Counted from the first letter of the stretch, positions 9,755-18,003 are shown. The stretch is DNA of 64,000 bases from Pandoraea vervacti (GCF_000934605.2 NZ_CP010897.2:5022001-5086000), one strand, 5' to 3'. Notes: generated by a model not told the origin, from the sequence alone. Program-made: numbers and translations.

Positions 9755-9771
9755 GTTAACTTTCAATTAAT
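9755..9771. promoter_or_regulatory. PmrA/QseB-like direct-repeat box
   Basis: GTTAAC-TTTCA-ATTAAT: two TTAA cores exactly 11 bp apart, the arrangement recognised by PmrA/QseB-type winged-helix regulators (xTTAAx-N5-xTTAAx). It sits 50 bp before the dsbD start in the 158-bp gap between dsbD and the divergent regulator of that same family. Functional assignment is inference. Confidence 0.5.
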
Positions 9772-9820
9772 CGTCTTCGGCCACGCTCTGTCTTGCTTCG
9801 ACTGACTCAGGGAGGACAGA

Positions 9821-11821
9821 TTGCTACGTCGAATCGATTTCATCTTTGTGATTTTGCTCGGCACCCTTAGTGCACTTGCGGCACTCGGTACGCTTCGCAC
9901 GACCCCGGCCATTGCCGCGCCGCCCTGGCAGTCGAACGTTCAGGCGCTCGAAGCCTCGCAGGTATTGCGAATGGACGCACCGCTTCACGACAATGGCAGC
10001 ATCGTGGTTGGCAGCAAAATTGCTAAGGATCACTACGTTTATCGTCACTCTCTGCGAATCGAGGATGCTTCAGGGCATCCGGTCAGCTTCACGCTCTCCG
10101 ACGGCACGCACCACGTCGACGAGTTCTTCGGCAAATCGGAGATCTACCGTGACGACGAGCTTCGACTGAACTTGCCTGCGCTGCGCACGGACCACGTCGT
10201 GCTGCACTGGCAGGGATGTGCGCAGGCGGGCATCTGCTATCCGCCGCAAACCGTCCGGATTGCGCTATCGAACGCCTTCCCGCCGGCGGAGTATGGCGAT
10301 GCGTCGTCCGCACTTGCGACCATCGCGTCGTCCGGCGAGGCCACCGAGCCCACGGCGTCCACGGAGTCCGCGGAGTCCGCACACGCAAGCGGTGCGACGG
10401 CGATCCCCACCGCGCCTGCCGCCAACGCAACGGATGCGCTCGCAGCAGACCAGGAAGCCGCCAATCAGCTCGCCACGCTCGACCCCGTGGCGGCCAAGCT
10501 CTTGTTCTTCGGCCTCGGCCTGATGCTAGCGTTCACCCCCTGCGCGCTACCGATGGTGCCTATCGTCTCGACGATGATCGTGGGCAATCGACCCACGCCG
10601 ATGCGCGCGCTGGGGCTGTCGTGCGCGTACGTACTGGCCATGGCGCTCACTTACGCAAGCATCGGCGTTGCCGCGGCGCTCGCGGGGGCGAACCTGCAAG
10701 CGACACTGCAATCGCCATGGTTGCTGAGCACGTTCGCTGCCCTCTTTCTGGTACTGGCGGCATCGCTTTTCGGCATGTTCGAGATTCGCTTGCCTTCGTT
10801 CATTGCCAATCGGCTGGACGCCGCCGGACGCCATCGCACGGGGGGCAGTCTCGCTGGCGCAGCGGTGCTTGGGCTGCTGTCCGCCTTGCTCGTGGGACCG
10901 TGCATGACAGCGCCTCTCGCAGGCGCACTGCTATATATCGGCCAGACGGGCAACGCATGGATGGGAGGCGGCGCCCTCTTCGCAATGGGCCTCGGCATGG
11001 GCACACCCCTGCTCGCCATTGCGTTGTTCGGGGCGCGCATTCTGCCGCGCCCGGGCGCCTGGATGGTGCGCGTGCGTCTCGCGTTCGCCTATGTGATGGT
11101 GGGCATGGCGAACATGATGCTCGGTCGCTTCCTTCCGGGTTACATCGGCCTTGCACTGTGGGGCGCCCTCGGTCTTGGCCTGTCCGTGGGGTTGGCCAGT
11201 TGGGCGTGGGCCATGCGCGCCCGGACCGCGTGCTGGCCACTGGCGTTCGCGTCGGCATTGGCCGCGCTCTGGTCGGTGCTGCTGCTCGTGGGCGCGGCGT
11301 CCGGCGGCGCGTCCGTGGTGCAACCGCTCGCGCACGCACGGGCGGGCGTCGTGGCGAGCCTCGGCGAGACCGGAACGGGCGGTGGCAAGCCGGTCGATTT
11401 CGTCGGTGTCAAATCGGCCGACGACGTTGACACGCGCATCGCGCAGGCCGCAGACAGGGGGCAATGGACGCTCATCGACTTCTACGCCGACTGGTGCACA
11501 AGTTGTCATGTCATCGAACGCAACGTGTTCGGCGATCCCGCAGTCGCCGCACGTCTGGCGCAGATGCAGGTGCTGCGACCGGACGTCACGAAACATGACG
11601 CCGTCGACCAGACGCTGATGAAGCGCTGGGGCGTGCTCGGCCCGCCGACACTCATTCTGGTCGACGCCACCGGCAAGGAAGCGCGAGAGCACCGTATGGT
11701 CGGCGAAATAAACGCGACGACCTTCCTGGCCCGTCTCGATGCCGCCCGGTCCGCACAGGTGGCAAAACTGGCCCGCGCCGCGTCGTCAGGCAACCCCGTG
11801 CCGGCGACGGGGGCGAAATGA
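9821..11821 (+). CDS. dsbD: Thiol:disulfide interchange protein DsbD
   Basis: 666-residue inner-membrane electron carrier moving reducing power from cytoplasmic thioredoxin to periplasmic DsbC/DsbG-type proteins. Starts at TTG, chosen because GGGAGGA lies at the right distance and a signal peptide (about 1-28) follows directly. The N-terminal DsbD-alpha domain carries C133 and C139 (spacing as in the E. coli C103/C109 pair). The eight-helix central domain has C241 (FTPCALP) and C361 (GPCMTAP). The C-terminal thioredoxin-like domain has C559-T-S-C562. All three redox pairs are present. The linker around 170-215 is unusually Ala/Thr/Ser-rich. It overlaps the open frame leading to dsbG and is probably co-transcribed with it. 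Confidence 0.95.
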   Translation: MLRRIDFIFVILLGTLSALAALGTLRTTPAIAAPPWQSNVQALEASQVLRMDAPLHDNGSIVVGSKIAKDHYVYRHSLRIEDASGHPVSFTLSDGTHHVDEFFGKSEIYRDDELRLNLPALRTDHVVLHWQGCAQAGICYPPQTVRIALSNAFPPAEYGDASSALATIASSGEATEPTASTESAESAHASGATAIPTAPAANATDALAADQEAANQLATLDPVAAKLLFFGLGLMLAFTPCALPMVPIVSTMIVGNRPTPMRALGLSCAYVLAMALTYASIGVAAALAGANLQATLQSPWLLSTFAALFLVLAASLFGMFEIRLPSFIANRLDAAGRHRTGGSLAGAAVLGLLSALLVGPCMTAPLAGALLYIGQTGNAWMGGGALFAMGLGMGTPLLAIALFGARILPRPGAWMVRVRLAFAYVMVGMANMMLGRFLPGYIGLALWGALGLGLSVGLASWAWAMRARTACWPLAFASALAALWSVLLLVGAASGGASVVQPLAHARAGVVASLGETGTGGGKPVDFVGVKSADDVDTRIAQAADRGQWTLIDFYADWCTSCHVIERNVFGDPAVAARLAQMQVLRPDVTKHDAVDQTLMKRWGVLGPPTLILVDATGKEAREHRMVGEINATTFLARLDAARSAQVAKLARAASSGNPVPATGAK

Positions 11822-12036
11822 TCGGCCTGCGTCTCTTTCCGGTGAAGACCGCGGCCCTTGCGGCCGCCCCACGCCTCGCGTGGCTCGTCTCGCGATACGG
11901 GCAGCGCGGCACGGACGCCTTATCGCGCCGCGCTGCCTCCGGGCGAGCTCACCGCAGACTCCTGCGCGACGTGCTTCATCGAAACCTCAAGCATCCTCCG
12001 CTGTCCCCGACGTCTTCCCCATCAAAGGAGTCACTC

Positions 12037-12891
12037 ATGTCGGTTCGCAAGACTCTCGCCTTCACCTTCGGTTCACTGGCTGCGCTCTCGATCTCGACGT
12101 CGGGCGTCGCGGCGGACGCGGCTTCGCCCGTGAATGCCGCACCCATCGCGTCACCGGCGCCACCGGCGCCGTTGGCGTCCTCCACGGCGCAGTCCACTCC
12201 CACGCCGCCCATCGTGCAGGCATTGGCGCGCGAGGGCGTGAGCGCATTGCAGCCGTTCGACACGGGCGTCAAGGACCTGCCAGCCTACGCCGGGCTGGCC
12301 GGTCAGCAGCCAATCGCGGTCTATCTGCTCCCGGACGGCAACGGGATCGTCGGCACGCGAATCGGGGCAGATGGCAAACCGCTCGACGTCGAGCGCGTGA
12401 CGAAGCGCATCGAAAAACCGCTGAGCGACGCGATGTGGTCGAAGCTCGCGGCGTCCAGCTGGATTCAGGACGGCAAGAAGGACGCGCCGCGCGTCGTCTA
12501 CACCTTCAGCGACCCGAACTGCCCTTACTGCCATCGCTTCTGGGAGGCGGCACGGCCATGGGTCGACGCCGGCAAGGTGCAATTGCGACATGTGCTCGTG
12601 GCAGTCATCAAAGCCGACAGCGTGACCAAGGCGGCCGCCATTTTCGGTGCGCAGAATCCGTCTGCCGCGCTCGCGCAGAACGAACAGAAGTTCGGACAGG
12701 GCGGTATCAAGCCCGTGCGCAACGTCACCAAGGCCATCGCGGAAAAGCTCCAGACCAACCAGCAACTGATGGCCGAGTTCGGCTTTCGCGGCACGCCCGG
12801 CGTCGTCTACCGTAACGACAAGGGCGTCGTGGAGCGTGCCAACGGCATGCCGCCGGCGGACGCACTGACCACCATCCTGGGCGCACGCTGA
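12037..12891 (+). CDS. dsbG: DsbG-type periplasmic thiol isomerase/reductase
   Basis: 284-residue secreted thioredoxin-fold protein, likely a DsbD client that reduces sulfenylated or wrongly paired cysteines. I start at 12037 because AAAGGAG stands just before this ATG and a clear signal peptide (about 1-27) follows. The frame is open back to 11818, but that upstream stretch encodes an Arg-rich segment unlike the family. A Pro/Ala/Ser-rich linker (28-55) precedes the dimerisation domain (about 60-135) and the catalytic domain with C162-P-Y-C165 and the cis-Pro loop GFRGTPGVV. The CPYC motif and pairing with dsbD favour DsbG; the separate dsbC at 25124-25888 covers the other isomerase. Confidence 0.88.
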   Translation: MSVRKTLAFTFGSLAALSISTSGVAADAASPVNAAPIASPAPPAPLASSTAQSTPTPPIVQALAREGVSALQPFDTGVKDLPAYAGLAGQQPIAVYLLPDGNGIVGTRIGADGKPLDVERVTKRIEKPLSDAMWSKLAASSWIQDGKKDAPRVVYTFSDPNCPYCHRFWEAARPWVDAGKVQLRHVLVAVIKADSVTKAAAIFGAQNPSAALAQNEQKFGQGGIKPVRNVTKAIAEKLQTNQQLMAEFGFRGTPGVVYRNDKGVVERANGMPPADALTTILGAR

Positions 12892-12912
12892 GCGCCCAGG
12901 GGCTGGCAACAG

Positions 12913-12945
12913 CCGGCGGTCCTGCCGGACCGCCGGACCCCCTTT
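12913..12945 (+). terminator. Hairpin after dsbG
   Basis: Perfect 10-bp stem CCGGCGGTCC / GGACCGCCGG with loop TGCC, 21 nt after the dsbG stop. It is followed by a C-run and only three T, so it is a strong hairpin but a weak classical intrinsic terminator. Confidence 0.6.
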
Positions 12946-13093
12946 ACGCGATCCGGTCAGGAACTCACGTGGCAGAATCATCGATCGCCCCACGCCCTCC
13001 GGTGCACATTCTTGCGAAAAATGGGCGGATCGCGCGCGAAATCTGCCGAATGACCGCTTTTTGCGACACCCGCCCACGGCGTGCCGGAGATGC

Positions 13094-13102
13094 TGCTACA
13101 AT
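13094..13102 (+). promoter_or_regulatory. Extended -10 promoter of the trp leader
   Basis: TGC-TACAAT: an extended -10 element (TGn plus a 5/6 match to TATAAT) with no good -35 hexamer 16-18 bp upstream. Expected transcription start is about 13109, only about 3 nt before the leader-peptide ATG at 13112. The leader mRNA would then be nearly leaderless. Confidence 0.45.
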
Positions 13103-13111
13103 CGCCTCACT

Positions 13112-13180
13112 ATGAAGTCGCATCAGTCTGTCTCCCTCCTCTGGTCGCCCCTGACCGCTGCCCTGCGCTGGTGGCGGTAA
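13112..13180 (+). CDS. trpL: trp operon leader peptide (attenuator)
   Basis: 22-codon ORF (M-K-S-H-Q-S... ending R-W-W-R) followed by TAA. It has tandem Trp codons at positions 20-21 and a further Trp at 11, against roughly 1 percent expected. It lies 133 nt before trpG. No ribosome site is visible; an extended -10 element ends 10 nt before the ATG, suggesting translation from a nearly leaderless transcript. A 7-bp hairpin (13171-13188) overlaps the tandem Trp codons exactly, so a ribosome stalled there for lack of charged tRNA-Trp would prevent it. This is the classic arrangement for transcription attenuation by tryptophan. The odd point is that it precedes trpG and not trpE. Confidence 0.8.
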   Translation: MKSHQSVSLLWSPLTAALRWWR

Positions 13181-13242
13181 CCCGCCACGTCTATCTCATC
13201 CCCATAGCGCCCTCCCCCGCGGACCGCGAATTCCATATGGGG
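13171..13242 (+). promoter_or_regulatory. Candidate attenuator hairpins between trpL and trpG
   Basis: First hairpin: GTGGCGG (13171-13177), loop TAAC, CCGCCAC (13182-13188), covering the Trp-Trp codons and stop of trpL. Second: CCCCATA (13200-13206) pairing TATGGGG (13236-13242) around a GC-rich inner part. I do not see a hairpin with a clear U-run, so the terminator limb is not certain. Confidence 0.45.
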
Positions 13243-13312
13243 GCACGCTCAGGGGACCATCGCAAATTCCACGCGTTCGACACGCTTTGTCACCAGACAA
13301 ACAGGGACCATC

Positions 13313-13900
13313 ATGCTGCTGATGATCGACAACTACGACTCGTTTACCTACAACATCGTCCAGTACTTCGGTGAGCTGGGCGAAGATGTCCGGGTCTTCC
13401 GCAACGACGAAATCACGCTCGACGCGATCGCCGAACTCGCCCCCGAGCGGATCTGCCTCTCACCCGGTCCGAGCTGCCCGGCCAACGCGGGGATCACGCT
13501 CGACGTGCTCAAGCGCTTCTCCGGCGAAATCCCCATTCTTGGCGTCTGCCTCGGTCATCAGGCCATCGGCGAAGCGTTCGGCGGCAATGTCGTTCGCGCC
13601 CGGCAAATCATGCACGGCAAGGTGAGCGAGATCGAAACCACGCAACAGGGCGTGTTCGCGAATCTGCCCAAGCGCTTCACCGTCACCCGCTATCACTCGC
13701 TCGCCATCGAGCGCGCCTCGTTGCCCGACTGCCTCGAAGTGACGGCATGGACGGACGATGGCGAGATCATGGGCGTGCGTCACAAGACGCTCGACGTCGA
13801 AGGCGTGCAGTTCCACCCGGAGTCGATTCTGTCCGAGCATGGCCACGCCGTGCTGCGCAACTTCCTGCAAGCTGCGCCGCGCACAGCCATCGCTGCCTGA
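13313..13900 (+). CDS. trpG: Anthranilate synthase component II (glutamine amidotransferase)
   Basis: 195-residue class I glutamine amidotransferase that releases ammonia from glutamine for anthranilate synthesis by TrpE. The triad is intact: C79 in GVCLGHQ, H168 and E170 in FHPES. The oxyanion segment SPGP is at 50-53. Start ATG 13313 has AGGGA upstream. Full length for the family. It leads trpGDC, but trpE is not adjacent; the gene may also serve as the amidotransferase (PabA) for p-aminobenzoate synthesis, as is common for single-copy trpG. Expression is probably set by the trpL attenuator in front. Confidence 0.95.
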   Translation: MLLMIDNYDSFTYNIVQYFGELGEDVRVFRNDEITLDAIAELAPERICLSPGPSCPANAGITLDVLKRFSGEIPILGVCLGHQAIGEAFGGNVVRARQIMHGKVSEIETTQQGVFANLPKRFTVTRYHSLAIERASLPDCLEVTAWTDDGEIMGVRHKTLDVEGVQFHPESILSEHGHAVLRNFLQAAPRTAIAA

Positions 13901-13951
13901 TATCGCGGCACATCGACACATCGGACAATCGACGCAGCAGAGGACAATAAA

Positions 13952-14980
13952 ATGATCACCCCGCAAGAAGCGCTTCAGCGCACCATCGAACACCGCGAAA
14001 TCTTCCACGACGAGATGCTGCATCTGATGCGCCTCATCATGAAGGGCGAGATCTCGCCGGTCATGTCGGCCGCTATCATCACCGGCCTGCGCGTGAAGAA
14101 GGAAACCATCGGCGAGATCGCCGCCGCCGCACAGGTCATGCGCGAATTTGCCAATCATGTCGTGGCGCCTTCCGACGAGCACTTCGTCGACATCGTGGGC
14201 ACCGGCGGCGATGTTTCGCACACGTTCAATATTTCCACCGCATCGATGTTCGTCGCAGCTGGCGCCGGCGCGAAGGTCGCCAAACACGGCAACCGTGGCG
14301 TGAGCTCGAAGTCGGGCAGCGCCGACGTGCTCGAAGCGCTCGGCGTGAACATCATGCTCACCCCGGAGCAGGTGGCCGAGTGTCTTGGCGAAGTCGGCAT
14401 CGGCTTCATGTTCGCCCCGAACCACCACCCCGCGATGAAGAACGTGGCCGCCATTCGCAAGGAGATGGGCGTGCGCACGATCTTCAACATTCTCGGCCCG
14501 CTCACGAATCCGGCCGGTGCGCCGAACCAGTTGATGGGGGTTTTTCACCCCGATCTGGTCGGGATTCAGGTGCGCGTGATGGAGCGTCTGGGCGCCGAGC
14601 ACGTGCTCGTGGTCTACGGAAAGGACGGCATGGACGAAGTGTCGCTCGGGGCCGCGACGCTCGTCGGCGAACTGAAGGACGGCAAGGTCACGGAGTACGA
14701 AATTCATCCGGAGGATTTCGGTTTGCAGATGGTCAGCAACCGCAGCCTGAAGGTCGGCAGCGCCGAGGAATCGAAGACGATGCTCATCGAAGCGCTCGAC
14801 AACACGCCGGGCACGGCGCGCGAGATCGTCACGCTCAACGCCGGCACAGCGCTGTATGCGTCGAACCGCGCGGCGACGATTGCCGACGGCATCGCGATGG
14901 CGCGCGAGTCGATCACCAGCGGCGCGGCACGCGAAAAGCTCCAGGAATTCGTCACGTTCACGCAACGCTTCAAGGCGTAA
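13952..14980 (+). CDS. trpD: Anthranilate phosphoribosyltransferase
   Basis: 342-residue enzyme joining anthranilate to PRPP, second step of the tryptophan branch. Diagnostic motifs are visible: the PRPP/pyrophosphate loop GTGGD (about residues 83-87), KHGNRGVSSKSGSADVLEALG and the Mg-binding DE of KDGMDEVS. Length is typical of the family. 51 nt separate it from trpG; AGAGGACA precedes the ATG. Co-transcribed with trpG and trpC. Confidence 0.97.
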   Translation: MITPQEALQRTIEHREIFHDEMLHLMRLIMKGEISPVMSAAIITGLRVKKETIGEIAAAAQVMREFANHVVAPSDEHFVDIVGTGGDVSHTFNISTASMFVAAGAGAKVAKHGNRGVSSKSGSADVLEALGVNIMLTPEQVAECLGEVGIGFMFAPNHHPAMKNVAAIRKEMGVRTIFNILGPLTNPAGAPNQLMGVFHPDLVGIQVRVMERLGAEHVLVVYGKDGMDEVSLGAATLVGELKDGKVTEYEIHPEDFGLQMVSNRSLKVGSAEESKTMLIEALDNTPGTAREIVTLNAGTALYASNRAATIADGIAMARESITSGAAREKLQEFVTFTQRFKA

Positions 14981-15004
14981 GTTCTCTCCGAATCGTTTAT
15001 CGAT

Positions 15005-15817
15005 ATGTCTACCGTTCTCGACAAGATCCTGGCCGTGAAGGCCGAAGAAGTCGCTGCCGCCAAACGCGCGCGCGACCTGGCCGGCCTGCGCCGCGACGCG
15101 GAAGCCACCGTGGGCGACAGCGCGCTGCGCACGCGCGATTTCGTAGGTGCGCTGCGCACGAAGGTCGACGCCGGCCTGTGCGGCGTGATCGCCGAAATCA
15201 AGAAGGCCAGCCCGTCCAAGGGCGTGATTCGCGAGCACTTCGTTCCGCCGCAAATCGCCGAGTCGTATCAGCAAGGCGGCGCAGCGTGCCTGTCGGTGCT
15301 CACCGACGTGCAATTCTTTCAGGGGGCGACCGAGTATCTGAAAGCCGCGCGTGCGGCATGCGATCTGCCGGTGCTGCGCAAGGACTTCATGATCGATGCC
15401 TATCAGGTCTATGAAGCGCGCGACATGGGGGCCGACTGCATTTTGCTGATCGCCGCCGCCCTGGAGCTCTCGCAGATGCGCGATCTCGAAGCGCTGGCGC
15501 ACGAGCTGGGCATGGCGGTGCTCGTGGAAGTTCACAACGGCAAGGAACTCGATGCCGGCCTCGAACTGCGCACGCCGCTGCTGGGCATCAACAACCGAAA
15601 CCTGCACACCTTCGAAGTCACCATCGATACGACCCTCGGCCTGTTGAAACACATTCCGCAGGATCGTCTTGTCGTGACGGAGTCGGGTATCCTGTCGCGT
15701 GACGACGTGACGCGCCTGCGCGCGGCCAACGTCAATGCCTTTCTCGTCGGCGAAGCCTTCATGCGCGCGCCCGAGCCGGGCGATGCGCTCGCCGAACTGT
15801 TCGACATGCCCCGCTGA
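15005..15817 (+). CDS. trpC: Indole-3-glycerol phosphate synthase
   Basis: 270-residue monofunctional TIM-barrel enzyme closing the indole ring of CdRP. Family motifs in order: AEIKKASPSKG (catalytic Lys region), LRKDFM, the GINNRNL strand and the phosphate-binding ESGI segment. It is not fused to TrpF, as is normal outside enterics. 24 nt after trpD. A 141-nt gap separates it from the CYTH gene. Confidence 0.97.
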   Translation: MSTVLDKILAVKAEEVAAAKRARDLAGLRRDAEATVGDSALRTRDFVGALRTKVDAGLCGVIAEIKKASPSKGVIREHFVPPQIAESYQQGGAACLSVLTDVQFFQGATEYLKAARAACDLPVLRKDFMIDAYQVYEARDMGADCILLIAAALELSQMRDLEALAHELGMAVLVEVHNGKELDAGLELRTPLLGINNRNLHTFEVTIDTTLGLLKHIPQDRLVVTESGILSRDDVTRLRAANVNAFLVGEAFMRAPEPGDALAELFDMPR

Positions 15818-15958
15818 TCTGCCAACGCGCTCATGCGCGTTGAACGAACGATGGCGCGGCGCCCCGAACGGGCTCCGCCCGCTTTGCGGCAAGACGCATC
15901 GTTCCTGCATCGGGTGGCGGCGCCGGGCGGGTCGGCGTCCCCCAGACAGGAGCGGCCC

Positions 15959-16651
15959 ATGGCCATCGAACGCGAACTCAAACTTGCCCTGCCGGGCGAT
16001 CTACCCGCCGCGCGCGCCGACGCGCTGATTTCCCATCTCGACCGACTGCCCGGGGCCGACGCCCGGGGCGAGCGTCATCTCGTCAATCGCTATTTCGACA
16101 CGCCGGATCTCGCGCTCGCACGCGCCAAGGCTGCATTGCGTCTGCGCTTTGTCGCACGTGACGGCCACCCCGGACAGTGGCTGCAAACGCTCAAGTCGGT
16201 TGGCGAGGCGCGTGACGGATTGCACGTGCGCCACGAGTGGGAACTGGCCGTGCCGGGTGAAGCGCTCGACCTCGCGGCGTTGATCGCGGCGTGCGATATG
16301 CCGGCGACGGCGGCATTACTGCGCAACGAAGGCGAGAACGTTGTCGCGCAATTCGAGACAAACTTCGTGCGACGTCTGTGGCGCTATGTCGCCGGCGACG
16401 GTACGACCGTGGAGATCGCGTTCGATCGCGGCGACGTGGCCGTGCAGACCAACGGCATACGTCACACCGAACCGCTCGTCGAAGTGGAACTGGAGTTGCT
16501 CGACGCGCCGGACGACGACCGCCAGAGTCAGGGCGAGCGCATTCTGCAAGCGCTGGCGCAGGACCTGCGCGCCGTGCTCCCGGAGTTGCACGCCGACAAC
16601 GTGAGCAAAGCGCAGCGCGGCTATCGCCTGCGACAGCAAGTGCTGGGCTGA
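15959..16651 (+). CDS. CYTH-domain protein, probable inorganic triphosphatase
   Basis: 230-residue protein with the CYTH signature ExExK at residues 4-8 (ERELK), right after the start. Further charged strands typical of the triphosphate tunnel follow (HLVNRYFDT, ALRLRF, EIAFDRG, VEVELELL). Bacterial relatives such as YgiF hydrolyse inorganic triphosphate; unlike YgiF there is no C-terminal CHAD domain. Start 15959 is preferred because ACAGGAG precedes it; the frame is open back to 15833, but that part is Arg-rich and non-conserved in appearance. Its place between trpC and ung fits Burkholderiales gene order. Confidence 0.85.
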   Translation: MAIERELKLALPGDLPAARADALISHLDRLPGADARGERHLVNRYFDTPDLALARAKAALRLRFVARDGHPGQWLQTLKSVGEARDGLHVRHEWELAVPGEALDLAALIAACDMPATAALLRNEGENVVAQFETNFVRRLWRYVAGDGTTVEIAFDRGDVAVQTNGIRHTEPLVEVELELLDAPDDDRQSQGERILQALAQDLRAVLPELHADNVSKAQRGYRLRQQVLG

Positions 16652-16749
16652 GCGCGCCCGCTCACGCTTCCTGACAGCGCCCGGGCGGCCGGACATTCCC
16701 GGCCTCGTATTTCGAATCCGATACCTCGCATCTCCAACCGATCCTACGC

Positions 16750-17688
16750 ATGGCATCACGATCACCCCGCACCACCAAGGCAACGCAACCGTCGGCTGAC
16801 GGCGAACGTCAGCGTTCTCTGTTCGATACGCTCGACGCATCGGAACGTCTCACGGCAGATGACGTCCGGAAGCGCGCCGCGAGCGACATTGGTAACGGCG
16901 GCAATGACGACAAGGACGGCAAGGACGCCGCTGGCGTCGAGAAGGCAAACGATCACAGCGTTGCCGGTCCGCTCAAGGGGCGGGTCGAAGACCAGTTCGA
17001 GGCACTGCCCCACGCTTGGAAAGCGCTCGTTGCGCCCTTCGTGCAAAGCGAGGCCTACGCGCCGTTGTGCCAGTACGTCGACGCCGAAGTCGCCGCGGGC
17101 AAGACCGTCTATCCGGCGGACATTTTCCACGCGTTGCGCATGACCTCGCCGCAGGACGTCAAGGTCGTCATCCTGGGTCAGGACCCCTATCACGGCGACG
17201 ATCATGGCATTGCCCAGGCGCACGGCATGGCGTTCTCGGTGCAGCACGGTGTGCGGGTCCCCCCGTCATTGCGCAACATCTACAAAGAAATCGAGCGCGA
17301 TCTGGGGATTGCACCGCCCGCACATGGCAATCTCGACGCGTGGGCGAAACAAGGCGTGTTGCTGCTCAATACGACACTGACGGTGGAGGCAGGCAACGCT
17401 GCGAGCCATGCGAAGCCGTTCAAAAAGGGGGGATGGCAAGCATGCACGGATACATTGCTCTGCGGGCTCGCAGCGCAACAAGGTCCCCTCGTGTTCATGT
17501 TGTGGGGTAGCCATGCACAGGCGAAAGCACCGCTGCTCTCAGGTCACGGACACTTGCTGCTCGAAGCGCCGCATCCGTCGCCCTTGTCAGCCCATCGCGG
17601 CTTCCTCGGCTGCGGCCACTTCAGCGCCGCCAACGTGTTTCTGACGCAACACGGCAAATCCCCGATCGACTGGCGCGTGCCTGCATAG
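16750..17688 (+). CDS. ung: Uracil-DNA glycosylase with N-terminal extension
   Basis: 312-residue family-1 uracil-DNA glycosylase, initiating base-excision repair of deaminated cytosine. Catalytic water-activating D145 lies in GQDPYHG; the uracil-binding and DNA-intercalation loops are FMLWGSHAQ and HPSPLSAHRGF. Typical bacterial Ung is about 220-230 residues; here about 80 extra polar residues precede the core. The extension contains QRSLF at residues 21-25, matching the bacterial beta-clamp binding consensus QL(S/D)LF at four of five positions. This recalls the PCNA-binding tail of human UNG2. The clamp function is inference. Confidence 0.95.
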   Translation: MASRSPRTTKATQPSADGERQRSLFDTLDASERLTADDVRKRAASDIGNGGNDDKDGKDAAGVEKANDHSVAGPLKGRVEDQFEALPHAWKALVAPFVQSEAYAPLCQYVDAEVAAGKTVYPADIFHALRMTSPQDVKVVILGQDPYHGDDHGIAQAHGMAFSVQHGVRVPPSLRNIYKEIERDLGIAPPAHGNLDAWAKQGVLLLNTTLTVEAGNAASHAKPFKKGGWQACTDTLLCGLAAQQGPLVFMLWGSHAQAKAPLLSGHGHLLLEAPHPSPLSAHRGFLGCGHFSAANVFLTQHGKSPIDWRVPA

Positions 17689-17741
17689 GCCCCATAGGCC
17701 GGATAGGCCGAATACGGCGACGAGGGCCGCACGCAACCCGT

Positions 17742-17789
17742 GTTTTAGCTGACGTTCCCGATCATTTCCGGATATTTGTCAGCTAAAAC
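17742..17789. repeat. 12-bp perfect inverted repeat
   Basis: GTTTTAGCTGAC (17742-17753) and GTCAGCTAAAAC (17778-17789) are exact reverse complements separated by 24 nt. It could act as a bidirectional terminator after ung or be a small dispersed palindromic element; only one copy was noticed in this window. Confidence 0.6.
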
Positions 17790-17799
17790 GAAAAATACC

Positions 17800-17815
17800 G
17801 GGGCGTTTGCGCCCC
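17800..17815 (+). terminator. GC hairpin downstream of ung
   Basis: GGGGCG-TTTG-CGCCCC, a 6-bp stem with 4-nt loop and no T-run after it. Possible transcription end for ung together with the inverted repeat just upstream. Confidence 0.35.
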
Positions 17816-17905
17816 GCTCACGGCGTGTCGCCTCGCGAGAATATATCCATTTGCATACGTTTCACGCGTTTACACAAGGATGTGAAAGCCATTAAACTCC
17901 GGTCC

Positions 17906-17934
17906 GTAATGAGAATTCATATCAATCTCATTAC
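17906..17934. promoter_or_regulatory. Fur-box-like operator
   Basis: GTAATGAGA (17906-17914) and TCTCATTAC (17926-17934) form a perfect 9-bp dyad. Inside, bases 17910-17924 match the 7-1-7 Fur consensus at 11 of 14 positions. It lies 70 bp before a siderophore receptor gene, so iron repression by Fur is the natural reading. Confidence 0.7.
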
Positions 17935-18003
17935 CAATAACTAAATCGCGCGTTACCCGGCCTGTGAAGCGTCGACGGTGGCGCAGTCGCCGGAAACACA
18001 CGT

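Larger units (their letters stand above)
17689..18003. other. Intergenic region ung to TonB receptor
   Basis: 315 bp without a gene. Holds ATAGGCC direct repeats (17690-17710), a long inverted repeat (17742-17789), a GC hairpin (17800-17815), and the Fur-box-like dyad before the receptor gene. Confidence 0.7.

Noticed and set aside
11818..12036. In-frame N-terminal extension of dsbG overlapping the dsbD stop
   Set aside because: The extension is Arg-rich and would bury the signal peptide; AAAGGAG marks the downstream ATG.
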